A stretch of 64,000 bases of DNA, taken from positions 35,288,496 to 35,352,495 of the forward strand of contig CM055109.1 of NCBI GenBank assembly GCA_029204225.1. The letters run 5' to 3'. Positions 20,887 through 38,453 of this stretch are shown here, in pieces (positions within the stretch are counted from its first letter, which is position 1; the number at the start of each line of letters is the position of its first letter). The position numbers and the translations under genes were made by a program. Below the pieces are notes generated by a model. It did no database searches. It was given only the letters and a program-made list of their open reading frames with translations, and had not been told where the DNA came from. The DNA comes from Diphasiastrum complanatum (Eukaryota; Streptophyta; Lycopodiopsida; Lycopodiales; Lycopodiaceae).

Positions 20887-22033
20887 AAAAGAACATGGTC
20901 CTCTAATGTACATTATACAGTTCTAGAAGCAATAAGACACAACATGCTAGTGTCTAGGCCCAATGTCAACTCATTAATGTTGAAACATTCTATATAGATA
21001 TCCTTTGTACATATAAGTGGGCAATGGTTTGCATATTACCAGGTATGTTCTGTGTCTAGATGGTTCTCTGGAATTTTCCATAACAACTTTTTAGTTTTTA
21101 CAAATTATTATGCCGAGTATGGTTGGTGGTGATATTCACAAGTACATGGCTGGGTGGTTAACTGTAGCTCTGTTTCACCTTTGATAAGTTTCTAGCCTTA
21201 GCTATCCTCTACATAGTACATGCTTGTAGAAGTTTCTCCACTTACAAATCTAACCCTAGCTATCTTCGGCAAGCATACATTTTCTTATAGTTTAGAATTC
21301 AGTGCACACATATGTTGGTAGATAGAAGGGAAAAGAGTCACCATAAAGGCTTGGCTAATGTGATGAACTTCATGAGCAATTTAATCGAATTTTTTCAAGT
21401 TTTGCTAATCTGGTTAGTACTGTGATTATGTACTGTTTAAATTGCATGTGGCTGACAAGTCATCCCTAAAAGTAGACTCTAAGTAAAGTCTTCATTGGGT
21501 TAAGCATATAGTTTCATGTCCGATTCGAATCGGCTGATCGAATCGGACCGATTTGACTGGTTCAAACCGATTCGAACCGCCCATCTAGAAACCGAATTGG
21601 CTGAATCGGTCAAGTTGCAAATTTTTTTGGTTTTCAGGTATCCAGGCATGAATTCAGGATCTATATTCTACATATAGGTTGTATACATAACTACATACTT
21701 TCTACACTGTACTTTAATTTCATGTCTGATTCATGATCCCTGGAAAAAATTCGGGTCCCCAGCCGATTCGAATCGGCCGATTCCGAATTGGTTCAGAATC
21801 GCCGATTCTTTGCCTTTGAATCGGTGATTTGTGCAACTTTTAAGCGGGATATTGTATTTGTGCAGTTTATGCAGTTTTTGACAGTTATATGCAATGCTTT
21901 AGTTAAAATGCTTTAGTTAAGCACTGATGGTACTAGCAGGTTTCATAGAGTTTGACTTAAATCAGAATGTTCTAGTGCAGTTGTTACCTTAAAATTATTT
22001 CAAGCACATCAAGGAAGATGATTAATCTTGCAG
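20887..22033 (+). other. Upstream of the long exon, probably its intron; GATTCGAATC-rich
   Basis: No frame is supported. Two stretches (21,519-21,620 and 21,752-21,828) are dense in CGATTCGAATCGG and related words, several of them self-complementary. The right end reads TTAATCTTGCAG, a good splice acceptor, so at least the right part should be intron of the gene whose exon starts at 22,034. Confidence 0.5.
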
Positions 22034-24805
22034 GTAAACGCTAGTTTTGCCCATGGCCAAGGTTTTGAGTTGCACTTGTCAGATTCTTCCAGCTGTGGTG
22101 ATTGTGAAAGAAACATCAGCCAATCTGAACAGTGCAGGAAATATGTGTATAAAATTTTCAAAGATTATTCAAGGGCAGAAGTACCATGCCTTGATCAGCT
22201 TAAGAATGTGCACATGTCAACATCCATTGGCCTGACAAGCTCTACAGCAGATGATCTGGAAAATCCTGTAGAAAAAGGTAGATCGTTCAATATTCTGGAC
22301 TTGGAATGTGGGAAGCATAACCAAGTATGTTTTGAGCAGGATAACAATGAGAAAAACATGACGATATCTGAGATCTCAAGGTTGGGAGTATCCGTTCACG
22401 GTGACACACAAGATCATGGAAAACAAAGAAAATATATGGCAAATCATTGTGGTAAGAGTAAGGAAATAGAAGTCTTACAGGTAGCATCTGGATCTATGAT
22501 CTCTTCCAATAAGAAGCTTAAATGTCAGGAAAGTGTATCCAAACATGAAAATCATCTACCTTTGCATGATTCATTCGGCATACATCTTGAGCACTACGGT
22601 AATAGTGCCACCAGTAGCTTAGGCTCATTTCGCTCGCATGATAAAAGAATGTTTTCCACTCTCATCGAAGCAGAGCAAATTGATTATTCAAGAAAAGTCA
22701 GGATAATTGCACCAGATAAAAACAGGGGCCGTATGGTTGACGATAGTTGCAGGACAGATGCAGCACCACCTGGCAACGAGTGGCATCATTCTCTGAATTT
22801 ACCAAGGGATGAAAGCTGTGATGCTGCAGAAACCAACAATAAAAGATCAACTACAATACCTCTACATGACACTTCTGAGAGGCAACCAGGGAAGCTCTTA
22901 TCAACTGGTATTTGTGGCACAAACCGTGCCATTATAGAAGCAGTTGAAACATTTGATTTCTCAGACATAGAGTCCACACAAGAGTGTGATATATTTGTCA
23001 AAGCTTCATACACGTCAAAAAATCAGAAAGGAGAATCTATGAATCAGCAACCAGGGTCGACAAATGATACAGAAAATGGTTGTGAAAAACTTTTGCCTCA
23101 CTTGAGTGCAGTTTTCACCTCAAGAACAGATTCCAATGTGAGAATAAGTATCGATCAGTCACAGAGCTCAACAGTTTCCACTGTTCCTGTATTACCAATT
23201 GCAGTTGATAATGGTGCAGAAGCTACAGGGAGAGCTAACCCTCCAATAGGCTCGGCAGGAACCCAAATTTCTTACAGAAGACTGAAAGATGTTGCTCGTA
23301 GAAGTTCTCAAAAGAAAACTGATGCAACCTCTACCCAAAAAATGTCGTCACTATCGCCTAATAAAATCTCACAACCACCTCAGACCTATCTAGAAAAGCT
23401 ATTGATGAATGCATTGTCAGAACAGCCTGTAGGTGATGGTTCAATGCGGTCACACCTAATGTCACGGAAAGGACTACCATCAGGTCGCTATTCTTTTGTA
23501 GGGCAAACCCTTTTTCGTCAGCCGCCTCATAAAAAGTCACAACATTCACACCAAGTTACTACTTCGACAGACATTCCCTGTTACAATAGCTTCAAAAGGG
23601 CCAACTTGAAAAGAGCCAGCTCTAAGCAAGGTTCTGCAAATGAAGGAGGTCAACCTGTCGGTCTGGGACAAAAAGCTGTGTCTGCTTGTCAATTTAAGTA
23701 CTTGCAAAGCAAGTGTCAAAGTTTTGCTGACAAAGGAACAAGGTCCATGGTCTGCTCTTTTCCAGTCTTTGATTCTGGAGCAAGTTCAGATCTTACCCAT
23801 GAAGCTGACTGTGTCCAACGGCATCTTTCTGAGGCATGTCTAAATTATGACATCATTCCTGACACTGCTATTTCCTCCAATAATGTGGGTTTGATTATTC
23901 CTAGGACTGGTGATCATATATCTATTCTGGCTAGAACTTCAGATTTTCACTTTGGTGGCATTTCATCACATAAAGCACAACCTGTTACGAGAGAAAAAAA
24001 TGGTAGAAGCCAGCCAAATTCCTTCCAAAAGCTTGGCACACTCACAAATGAGTTATCTTTGCCGCTGCGAGCTACAATGAAAGGCACACTTGATCCAAAA
24101 AGTTTTGTTTTCCGTTTGCCACATCAGCCTCCGGATAAAAGCACTCCTGGTAATCCACTTCATCAAAGCGAGGAAGAGATCATAAATGTTCACAGTGATC
24201 CAAGTTGCAAAACACCTTCCATGGGAAACACAGTATCCAGCCAATCATCTTCATTACATTTTCTTAATGCACAGAGTTTGTTCACACGCAATTGTAATAT
24301 AGCCGCATATAAAGGGGTCAATTGTGAGCCTCACAATTCTTTTGAGGCTTCAAGTGAGCCAAAAATAATCTCGGACAGATGTGGCAGATTAACCAAAGGG
24401 TGCACCCAGTCTGATATGCAATCTAGAGCATTTTACGAACAGAAGACAGCTGTGTCACATCCAGTACTTGCTCTCACGACATCAGTAGGCCACACGAGGG
24501 GTGCTGATTTTCATGCAGTGCAGAGAACTGAAATGAGTGCAAATTTGTTGCCTTTATCTCAGCAAACACTCCCTGGCACTGCAACTTCTTCCACTCAATC
24601 AGTAGACTTTTGGACCACTTGTATAGAACGCCAATTTGATCGTCCACAATCAGGCCCACTTTTTACCATGTTCAAACCGTCTATCATCAGGAAACGCAAG
24701 ACCTCTTTGCCTCCTTTCTTTAAAACTGGCAAAGATTACGCTATACATGCCGATCATCAAACTGTGCAGTTATGTTCTAGTGAGGCAAGTGCCCTTGGAG
24801 AGTGA
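22034..24805 (+). CDS. Long coding exon of an unidentified plant gene, about 923 codons
   Basis: The frame is open from a splice acceptor (AG at 22,032-22,033) to a TGA at 24,803. A stop lies in frame at 22,019, and there is no ATG until 22,214, so this is an internal or last exon of a spliced gene rather than a complete gene. A frame this long in DNA of under 45% GC is strong evidence of selection. The protein is rich in Ser, Thr, Gln, His and Lys with few hydrophobic stretches, so it looks largely disordered and soluble. There is no signal peptide, membrane segment or catalytic motif. A basic patch, IIRKRKTSLPPFFKTGK, lies near the end. I do not recognise the family. The Ser-rich linker of a plant MLH3 mismatch-repair protein came to mind only from that last motif, and I give it low weight. 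Earlier exons must lie upstream, possibly beyond element 4. Confidence 0.72.
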   Translation, partial: VNASFAHGQGFELHLSDSSSCGDCERNISQSEQCRKYVYKIFKDYSRAEVPCLDQLKNVHMSTSIGLTSSTADDLENPVEKGRSFNILDLECGKHNQVCFEQDNNEKNMTISEISRLGVSVHGDTQDHGKQRKYMANHCGKSKEIEVLQVASGSMISSNKKLKCQESVSKHENHLPLHDSFGIHLEHYGNSATSSLGSFRSHDKRMFSTLIEAEQIDYSRKVRIIAPDKNRGRMVDDSCRTDAAPPGNEWHHSLNLPRDESCDAAETNNKRSTTIPLHDTSERQPGKLLSTGICGTNRAIIEAVETFDFSDIESTQECDIFVKASYTSKNQKGESMNQQPGSTNDTENGCEKLLPHLSAVFTSRTDSNVRISIDQSQSSTVSTVPVLPIAVDNGAEATGRANPPIGSAGTQISYRRLKDVARRSSQKKTDATSTQKMSSLSPNKISQPPQTYLEKLLMNALSEQPVGDGSMRSHLMSRKGLPSGRYSFVGQTLFRQPPHKKSQHSHQVTTSTDIPCYNSFKRANLKRASSKQGSANEGGQPVGLGQKAVSACQFKYLQSKCQSFADKGTRSMVCSFPVFDSGASSDLTHEADCVQRHLSEACLNYDIIPDTAISSNNVGLIIPRTGDHISILARTSDFHFGGISSHKAQPVTREKNGRSQPNSFQKLGTLTNELSLPLRATMKGTLDPKSFVFRLPHQPPDKSTPGNPLHQSEEEIINVHSDPSCKTPSMGNTVSSQSSSLHFLNAQSLFTRNCNIAAYKGVNCEPHNSFEASSEPKIISDRCGRLTKGCTQSDMQSRAFYEQKTAVSHPVLALTTSVGHTRGADFHAVQRTEMSANLLPLSQQTLPGTATSSTQSVDFWTTCIERQFDRPQSGPLFTMFKPSIIRKRKTSLPPFFKTGKDYAIHADHQTVQLCSSEASALGE

Positions 24806-26831
24806 TCAGGAAAAGTTTGGAAGGACAAGCCATCAAAATGAAGGAAAGCGAGATCTTTTGCCTTGTAATGGGCAATGACATAGGATTCTGTAAAGTATTC
24901 ATGGCAAGGTTCTCCCCTCTGAAAGCTTTTCAACATGGGATGTGGATATGATAGATTGAATGTCAATCAGATCAGTGCTTGCTCGCTTCCAGCATATGCA
25001 GCTGCTTGAGGCAAAGTGGCTTCAAGTCGAGATAGCACATTGCTTGCCTGCCCACCTTCACTCTTTAATGCTTGCCAATTTCTTTACTATAGGACTGCTT
25101 CTGTACATTTCCAAGACTGGATATTGGAAAGCCTGACTCACGCTACAGGTCTGCAACATTGCAGAATGTCTGATCTGCTTATCCTGTTACACTCAATCAT
25201 GCTAACTCTAGTACCATCAAGTCTACTCCAAATCACCAGTTTCCATCCCTAGACGTGAATGCTTTGCTTGCCATTTTTTGAGAGCATATGGCAACTAAAG
25301 TTCACAATATACATTTACCTGCAGTTCATCACTTGGCATTTGGCTATGCACGAGATGAACTGGTGGTCCGTTGAATGTGTTGTCCATTCTTCTACTCTGG
25401 TCTCATCTCTGTTCAAACATTCAAACCTATAATTGCAGCACTCTTTTGGAGGGCTGAGTGCATGAACCCCTAGTACACCTGCTCATTATGGATGGAGCTC
25501 CTTTATATAACTGGATCTCCATTGCAGCCCTTCCTACAATGTGAAAGTTGCCATTCAAGTTCTTTCAAATGCCTCTTAACTTTTTTTTCGCTTGGTTTCT
25601 CGCTTGACCATTCTAAGTGCTGAAAGATGCAACGCTTTCTTTCTTAAGAATAAATAAGATTTTCTAGTGATTCTTAAATTACACAGCTCAGGTTGTGGAG
25701 TCTCGATCTTGATTTGTTTTTTTTATTGTCTCTGATTCTTCTACATCATAAGGTCTTTCACCTGCCAGAACAAGAATTCTATTTGCTCTGCAAGGCATGT
25801 CTAATTCCAGCAAAGTGTGTAGCTGGCCTAACAACTACAATGCACATGAAAATACGCAAAAGACTTGTCAGCCTAAGCCATATCATACAATAAATAACAG
25901 AAAATTTTGAGTGCTCTTAGAAAAAACTTCTTGACCTAAGCATGCAAAGTGTGTGAAGATAGAGAACAGGATCGTGCATTTGAGTCAAACAGACCCTCAG
26001 TAACAAGAAAAATCACAACCAAACAGATGAATTCAGCAATTAGACAGGGGGGCCATGACTAACTTCAAGGGTTAGTATCTGGATTGAACTACTTAATGCC
26101 TAGGCTAAAGCAATGGGTCAAATTATGTTCATTCTTAGTTGGTTTGAGCATCAAGCAATTTTTTTTGTGATCTAAAAGGAAAATTTTTAACCTAGAATGA
26201 AATTCTTAATGACTTGTTTAAGAATTATAACTTAGATAACATAGACAAAACTATTCTATTGTATGTAACAAGAATCTGTCCACATGATCAAGAACAAGGT
26301 GAAAATTCACTATGCCTCCAACTGTGGCATTATTTGTTCTTCATTTGAGTTTATGATGATCCCTATTATAGTGTAATGAATAGTGAATCAACAGAAACAG
26401 GTGCTCTTATTATTTCTGCTATGGTTTCTCTTTGCATAGTCTCAAACTACAAACTTTGGCCTGGGAACAAGGACTACAAGGCTAGAAATTGATATCCTTT
26501 AACCTTGTGGCACAACTAGAATATCATGCATTACGAATGCTTTTGGCCTTGTCATGTGAAGGCAAGAATGTGCATTGGCAAGTTTCCTGACTGTTTCCCA
26601 AGGACTGCTGCCCTTTATGGTCTGTGCATGGTAACACTGATTTTGAGCTTGCAAAGATGATGGATAATTTTTGAAATAGACAGTGCTCGTGTTCGCACTT
26701 GAAGTCACCCACACATTTGAGCAAGGCTATGTGATCCACAAATGTTTATTATGAGAATAGTGGTTGAATACATCTAAACTTGATTAGAGGAATGAAATCT
26801 TCTTAGAGAGATGTAATAGACTAGCAATTAC
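24806..26831. other. No recognised gene; likely 3' UTR and flank of the long exon
   Basis: Frames are short. The sequence is ordinary mid-AT DNA with no microsatellite, LTR or transposase motif that I can identify. A 3' UTR or further exons of the plus-strand gene may lie here. Confidence 0.45.
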
Positions 26832-27147
26832 TGTGAGAATTGATTCCTCAAGGACAAATGATCCTACTACTAATTGCGCTTTACGTGGTCAGATCAATCA
26901 CATCAAAGACAGAATAATTGCTAAGCGATGAATGCATGGCAAAAAGCCTATGCCCCACATGGTGCTCTCGTCATTATATCACGTCCTGTGTGTACATTTG
27001 CCAAGGGTTACTCCCCTTTTTCACATCAAGATCCTACAAAAACTCGGCCACTAGCCCCTAAACCTTAATGGTTAACCACTTCACATGACTCGGACCTTTA
27101 ACTAATTATGGGGCTATGAAATGACAAAAAGCAAAACAAAATCCACA
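26832..27147 (-). repeat. 3' LTR of element 5
   Basis: 316 bp, similar to 29,926-30,258 with scattered substitutions and indels. Shared blocks include GGGTTACTCCCCTTTTTCAC and GGTTAACCACTTCACATGAC. The clear divergence means the insertion is old. Confidence 0.92.
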
Positions 27148-27158
27148 CCCTCTCTCAT
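27148..27158 (-). other. Polypurine tract of element 5
   Basis: On the - strand ATGAGAGAGGG lies directly against the 3' LTR start TGTGG. This is where plus-strand DNA synthesis would be primed. Confidence 0.75.
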
Positions 27159-27897
27159 TTCATATCCTCCTGTGCCATCACTCACACTCTCTATTCCCAA
27201 CTAACTCCTCAAGGTGACAAAACGTAGCCTCAACAATGGTTCTGTCATAATATCTACTAGCATCTGTTTTGTTCGGCAGAATTCGAAGCGAAGGGTTTCT
27301 TCTTGGACCAGATCTCTCACGAAATGATATTGTATTGCAATATGCTTGTTTCTTTTGTGGAGCCTTGCATTTTAGCTCAGGAACAAGTAGCCTTGATTGT
27401 CGTTCACAACAACTTCATGTCATCAGCCACAACACCTAATTCGTCCATCAGGTTTTTCAGCCACATATTCCTTCGTAGCATGAGATACCCCCATGTATTC
27501 GGCTTCAGTCGATGATAGTGTCGTTGATGCCTGTTTCTTATAGCTCCAACTTACACATCCTCCTCCTATCATGAATACATATCTGCATGTGGATCTCCTA
27601 TCATCTTGATCCCTTGCCCAGTCCGAATAAGCATACCCTAGCATGACCTTGTTCGTTTTTTCTAAATACCAGTCCAAAATCCTTAGTTCCCTTCAGGTAT
27701 TTGACCACTCTCTTACCAACCTCCCAGTGTTCTTCGCCTGGATTCGTTAGAAATTGACTAAGCTTTGTGACTACCGTTGCAATGTCTGGTCAAGTGCTTA
27801 TCATAGCATACATCAACGATCCTACCAATCACCTATAAGGACGTTGACACATCTCTTTCCTCTCTTGCTGATTTGTGGGACACATCTCCAAAGCCTA
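27159..27897 (-). pseudogene. copia RNase H (element 5)
   Basis: Motifs on the - strand include TKLSQFLTNPGEEHWEVGKR near 27,720-27,770, then [40 protein letters not shown] and MGVSHATKE. The catalytic D, E and D positions of copia RNase H are recognisable, but frameshifts occur on both sides. Confidence 0.85.
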
Positions 27898-28490
27898 ATG
27901 CTTGGATCCAAAGGGGTGCTAACATGGGAATATAATCAAGAGTGGTTTGAGAATCTATCTTCTCAACAAAGAGATAGAATAAAAAAATCTTCGTGTTATC
28001 TTCTTCGGGTGAATCATCCGACAGAAGGGCTTCCGAAAATGCCCCTTCTCAAGAATTGTGTAGTGTGTATTATGATCTTAATCCATGTGGTGGAGTTATA
28101 AAAATACGCGTGGCAATGTAGTTCATGCCCATTTGCATGATTTAGTTGCTATATATTTTTGTAAAGATTACATGATCGATTGGTCCTCCCAATCGCTTCA
28201 AGACAAAAATAAAATAATAGAGACTTTATATTCTGAATTCCCTCAATCCAATGCTTTTAGTAAGACTTGGGCCTTGAATTCAATGTGCCTTTGGATTCGA
28301 AACAAAAGGCAATTGATGAGAAGAGCCGTGAGGAATCCCACGAAGCCTGAATGGTGCTCCAAAAGGGATTGGAGGAAGATAAAAGAGGAATTGTTGCAAA
28401 ACAATTTCCAAGATTTTGAATTTCTTGATGATGGTGCTTATGAATTTCTCTTGCCCCATCTATGTTACCCCATTTTCCCTGTCCCTCTTG
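27898..28490 (+). pseudogene. Foreign coding fragment inserted in copia element 5
   Basis: This + strand segment interrupts the - strand copia between RDRENG (RT end, near 28,495) and the block before RNase H (near 27,897), and replaces about 40 codons. Its 28,085 frame reads KNTRGNVVHAHLHDLVAIYF, then DWSSQSLQDKNKIIETLYSE, WALNSMCLWIRNKRQLMRRA and WCSKRDWRKIKEELLQ. An upstream piece (27,900-28,060) in another frame reads TWEYNQEWFENLSSQQRDRI. Tryptophan, charged residues and helices make it look like real protein. I do not recognise the family; a DNA-transposon or host-gene capture are both possible. Confidence 0.6.
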
Positions 28491-28951
28491 ACTTGAATCC
28501 CCAGGCAGTAATGTATTTTTCCCATATCCTTCATTTCAAATCTCCTCTTGAGTGAATTTTTTATGTCTTTCACCTTTTTTTTGTTGTCTCCAACAATGAT
28601 GATATCATCCACATACAGAGCAATGACCATGAATACCCCTGCTTCTTTAAGGACGTATACACTGTTATCTGAGTGACAACGCTTGAAGCCAATACTCAAG
28701 AAAAACTCATCAATCTTTAAGTACCACATTTTTGAGGATTGTTTTAATCCATACAATGCTTTTCTCAAGCGACATACCTTTCTTGTCCCATCATCGAAGC
28801 TTGCCGGTTGATGTATGTATACTTCCTCCAATCTCCCGTGTAAGAATGTTGTTTTCACATCCATTTGCTCTATCTCCATGTTCATTATTGTTGCAAGTAA
28901 TCTGAATGAATTCATCTTCATTACGGACGCAAATGTCTCTTGGTAATCCAC
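28460..28951 (-). pseudogene. copia reverse transcriptase (element 5)
   Basis: A 163-codon frame contains MDYQETFASVMKMNSFRLLA, then [34 protein letters not shown] and the catalytic VIALYVDDIIIVG near 28,590-28,630. MGKIHYCLGIQVKRDRENG follows. The YVDD is intact. The last few codons belong to the foreign insert. Confidence 0.9.
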
Positions 28952-28955
28952 CCCT

Positions 28956-29952
28956 TCAATCTAATTGAAGCCTCTTGAAACCAGGTACTCCTCCATCTGT
29001 TGTATATTTTACCTTAAAAACCCATTCGCTTCCGATTGCCTTCCTTCTTGGAGGTAAATCCACCAGCTCCCACGCTTCATTCGTATGGATCGATTGCAGT
29101 TCTTCTTGCATGGCTTTTTCCCAATGATCCCACTCAGCGCTCTCCTTAGCATCCGACCAGGGATCAGGTTCTTTGATTGTGTCTCCAACCTCCTGTTTCT
29201 GCCCTATGAGTCCCATGTCCACATATCTCTTTGGTGGCCTCCTTTCCCTGGTCTTGCAGCATCTCTTGGACTGTGGTCCTTTCCTCCCCTCCTTGCTCCG
29301 TTGCCTCATTCCCTGCTATTCTCATGTCCTCCCTTTCTCTGACCATGTCGTCCCATCCAACATCCATGATTACCACTTGCGGATGGACCTTCTTCAGTCT
29401 CCTCATCTTCGTCGAAAACAACATCTTGTGACAATATTTATTATCTTTCTCCCTTTGGGATCATAGATTTTGTATCTCTGTGCGTTACCGGGATATCTCA
29501 CAAAAACGCCTGGAACACCTCTCTGATCTAGCTTCTTTCGTGTATCCTCAGGCACGTGAATGTATGCTTTGCATCCAGATATACGCATATGTTCAACCGA
29601 TGGTTTCTGTCCACTCCATATAGTGTTAAGTGTCGAGTCTCGCATCAGCTTGTTTGGAAAGCGATTTTTTTGTAAGCTGTTGCTGCGTCTCGACTTCATT
29701 CACAAATTCCTTGAACTTCTCTATTGCTTGATCTTTGGTCTTGATGCAGTGAAGGAATGTCTTCTTGCTAAAATCATCTATGAACGTTATGAAGTACTTC
29801 GATTTGCCCAATGACTCCGGCTCCATTGGTCGTCTGATTCTCCATCTCTCGTCACCTACAGCTTTGTTACTTTCCTTCAATCTCTCTTGAATGCGCAGTG
29901 GTCGCACGCATGGGCCCGTCACCTTTGTGAGAATTGATTCCTGCAAGGACAA
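28956..29952 (-). pseudogene. copia integrase core to RT N-terminus (element 5)
   Basis: Blocks from 5' to 3' on the - strand are PMEPESLGKSKYFITFIDDF (integrase core, near 29,790-29,820), RLDT/LNTIWSGQKPSVEHMRISGC near 29,600, PGNAQRYKIYDPKGRKII near 29,460, an acidic linker, then WEKAMQEELQSIHTNEAWEL and RKAIGSEWVFKVKYTTDG near 29,000-29,120. Frame changes separate them. The integrase start is chimeric where it meets the LTR. Confidence 0.82.
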
Positions 29953-30258
29953 GCGATCCTGCTACTAATTGCGCTTTATGTGGTCAAATCAATCACATCA
30001 AAGACAAAATAATTGCTATGCGATGAATGCAAACGACAATGGCAAAAAGCGTATGCACCACATGGTGTTCTCGTCATTATATCACGTCTTGTGTACATAT
30101 TCCAAGAAAGGGTTACTCCCCTTTTTCACATCAAGATCCTACAAAAATTGGGTCACTAGCCCCTAAGCCTTAACGGTTAACCACTTCACATGACTCAGAC
30201 CTTTAACTAACTATGGGGCTATGAAATGCCCATTGCAAAAAGCAAAACAAAATCCACA
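29926..30258 (-). repeat. 5' LTR of element 5
   Basis: 333 bp, partner of 26,832-27,147, slightly longer through small insertions (for example CCCATTG near 30,228). No primer binding site follows on its inner side because the internal start is deleted. Confidence 0.92.
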
Positions 30259-30263
30259 ATTAC

Positions 30264-31019
30264 AAGTGACCTACTTAGGTGAACTTTATGTGCATTGCAT
30301 AACTTAATCTTAATTCCATCTTGCCATGCACCCACCCAAGTTCAATTCTCAAAGATCCCACTTCCAAAAGGCATGTATAGTCTCTAAAAAGTTTTGCATG
30401 TATACATTCGCCAAGGTTTTAAAATAGATGCACGTCTCCATGCACACAAAAGGTAGTGTACCATTGTGCAATTATTGATTCAAAATTACGCCACAATTCA
30501 ATTTAAAAAAATACACCGAGATTCAAGATTCATGCAAGGCATGATCAACTTTGGTACCATCAGTGGAATCCAACTTAGCCTTGCACTTGGCCCAAGATTG
30601 TTCACAAAATTCTTGCTAGATTGACTAGGAGAGCTGATCATAGAAGTGCTAAATATGGATAAAAAATTATTATTTAGCAATTGACACAAACTACTTAAAA
30701 GAATTGTGTTTAAAATTGAAAACTTTTCTAATGCATATGTTGATATGGACATAAAGATTATCTAAAATGGCTACTACAAATGTTATTTAACTGTGACAGT
30801 GAATAGCAATTCTTGTGTGGAATTGGATAACATTACTGCAAAGAAATGTGGTGTGCTTTGCTGAGAAAAAAATGCACAACAATGATATCAGGCAAGCTGG
30901 GTCTAAAATGAATGAGAGAAAATTTGTTGATTGTTTTGTAGTACATCTTGGTTTGTGCAATTTGAAATACCTTTTAAGACTAGTATTTCATTTTCTAAAT
31001 GAAACTAGGAGGATTTAGG
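30264..31019. other. No recognised feature
   Basis: AT-rich DNA with short frames only. The gag part of the copia scrap that follows may begin here but cannot be read. Confidence 0.4.
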
Positions 31020-31720
31020 GGTTGTTTGAAAGTCGGATGGAAACTACAATTGTTGTGGTAAATGTGGCCATTTCTTCTTCAAGTGCAAAAAGCATAAGAA
31101 CAACTAAAAGAAGAGACAAGCTAGTAATTTTGTTGAGGAGAGTTCACATGATGCTATTGTCAAATATGAGCTTTTCTTTGCTTCTATATCAAGTGAGGAA
31201 TTAGATGATGGGTGCTACATAGATTTGAGGCCTTCTATGCCCATCATGACTCATTGGGAATGATTTACAAAGTTCACACTTTTAAGTGATGGATCAAATC
31301 TAAAGTCGAAAAACAACTATGGTCATGGCATAAAGGCAAAGGAATGGTGCAAGCATATATGCCTTAAAGTAATTCAAGTGAGATGAAGGATTTAATTAAA
31401 GTGATAGATGGAGTACTTTCAAGAAAGCTTTATCGTTTGCATGCTTGTTCAATGAGCAGAGTGCTTGCGTAGCTCAAGTTGGTATTGAAAGTAAATTGTG
31501 GCACAAATATTAGGACACTTGAATTATGAAAGTTTGCGAGTGTAAAAGAAACATGTTGATATGGTTATTGGTTTCCCACAGAATGTTCCTTGTGCTACTA
31601 TATTGTGTGTATTTGCAATCATGGAAACAAACTTTCGTTAAGTTTTTGTGGTTAGATTCTTGTATAAGCATAATGTGCCCTTGTAAATTTCTTGGTCTTA
31701 GATGATGATTGCAATTTGAA
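31020..31720 (+). mobile_element. Copia gag-knuckle to integrase-start scrap
   Basis: A degraded zinc knuckle reads NYNCCGKCGHFFFKC at about 31,040, with the first cysteine replaced. A protease-like block DDGCYIDLRPSMPIMTHWE follows near 31,206. The GAG-pre-integrase region is recognisable across frames as SKLWHK near 31,490 and its HLNYESL equivalent. Many stops make it an old fragment. Confidence 0.7.
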
Positions 31721-33938
<2,218 letters not shown>

Positions 33939-34282
33939 GCATGAAGACCTTATCATATAACACACCATATCGAGGTGTGAATGTGATTATTTTTAAGGAA
34001 GTTAGCAAAATTCATTAATTTTAGATCAGCCCTTGGAGTAATTAGCAAATCTATGTTAGTTTTTGAAGAGTGTGAAAATTGTCAAAATTTAAGTGGTTTG
34101 GATCATGCCACATGGCCGCTTTTGTGGTTGACCACGTGTCCCACCTCTTTCTACATAGCTAGGTGATAATTTGTATCCATTTACATGCTCAGGAGGTGGT
34201 CGATTTGAGCTCCTAAATCAATGTCCTACATTATAGACTTAATTTGAGAAAATTTGGTGAAATTGTCAAGAGGAAGTGTGTG

Positions 34283-38370
<4,088 letters not shown>

Positions 38371-38453
38371 TCAGTAATTTAATGCCAAGCCACGAATCCA
38401 AGAAAGGAGCTTTTGATAACCTTTATCCAAGACAACTGATTGTCTCTCCAAAC
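38371..38453 (-). CDS. CRTISO: CRTISO exon 13 and stop (residues 589-615)
   Basis: The split Gly, then [20 protein letters not shown] and GLALNY, stop TGA at 38,371-38,373. Acceptor TGCAG|GT. Confidence 0.92.

Larger units (their letters stand above)
26832..30258 (-). mobile_element. Ty1/copia element 5, both LTRs and 5-bp target duplication, gag-less
   Basis: LTRs at 26,832-27,147 and 29,926-30,258 are in direct orientation with TGTG...CACA ends. The flanks are ATTAC at 26,827-26,831 and ATTAC at 30,259-30,263, a clean 5-bp target duplication. Inside, on the - strand, are integrase, RT, RNase H and a polypurine tract next to the 3' LTR. Gag, protease and the integrase zinc domain are missing, with integrase sequence abutting the 5' LTR. 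A 0.6-kb foreign piece interrupts the RT-RNase H region. Confidence 0.9.

Noticed and set aside
22028-22033. Start of the long exon as a translation start
   Set aside because: The codon there is TTG within a splice acceptor (CTTGCAG). No ATG start is supported, so the protein must begin in an upstream exon.
29085-29466. + strand frames over the copia element 5 linker
   Set aside because: They are shadows of the - strand copia pol.
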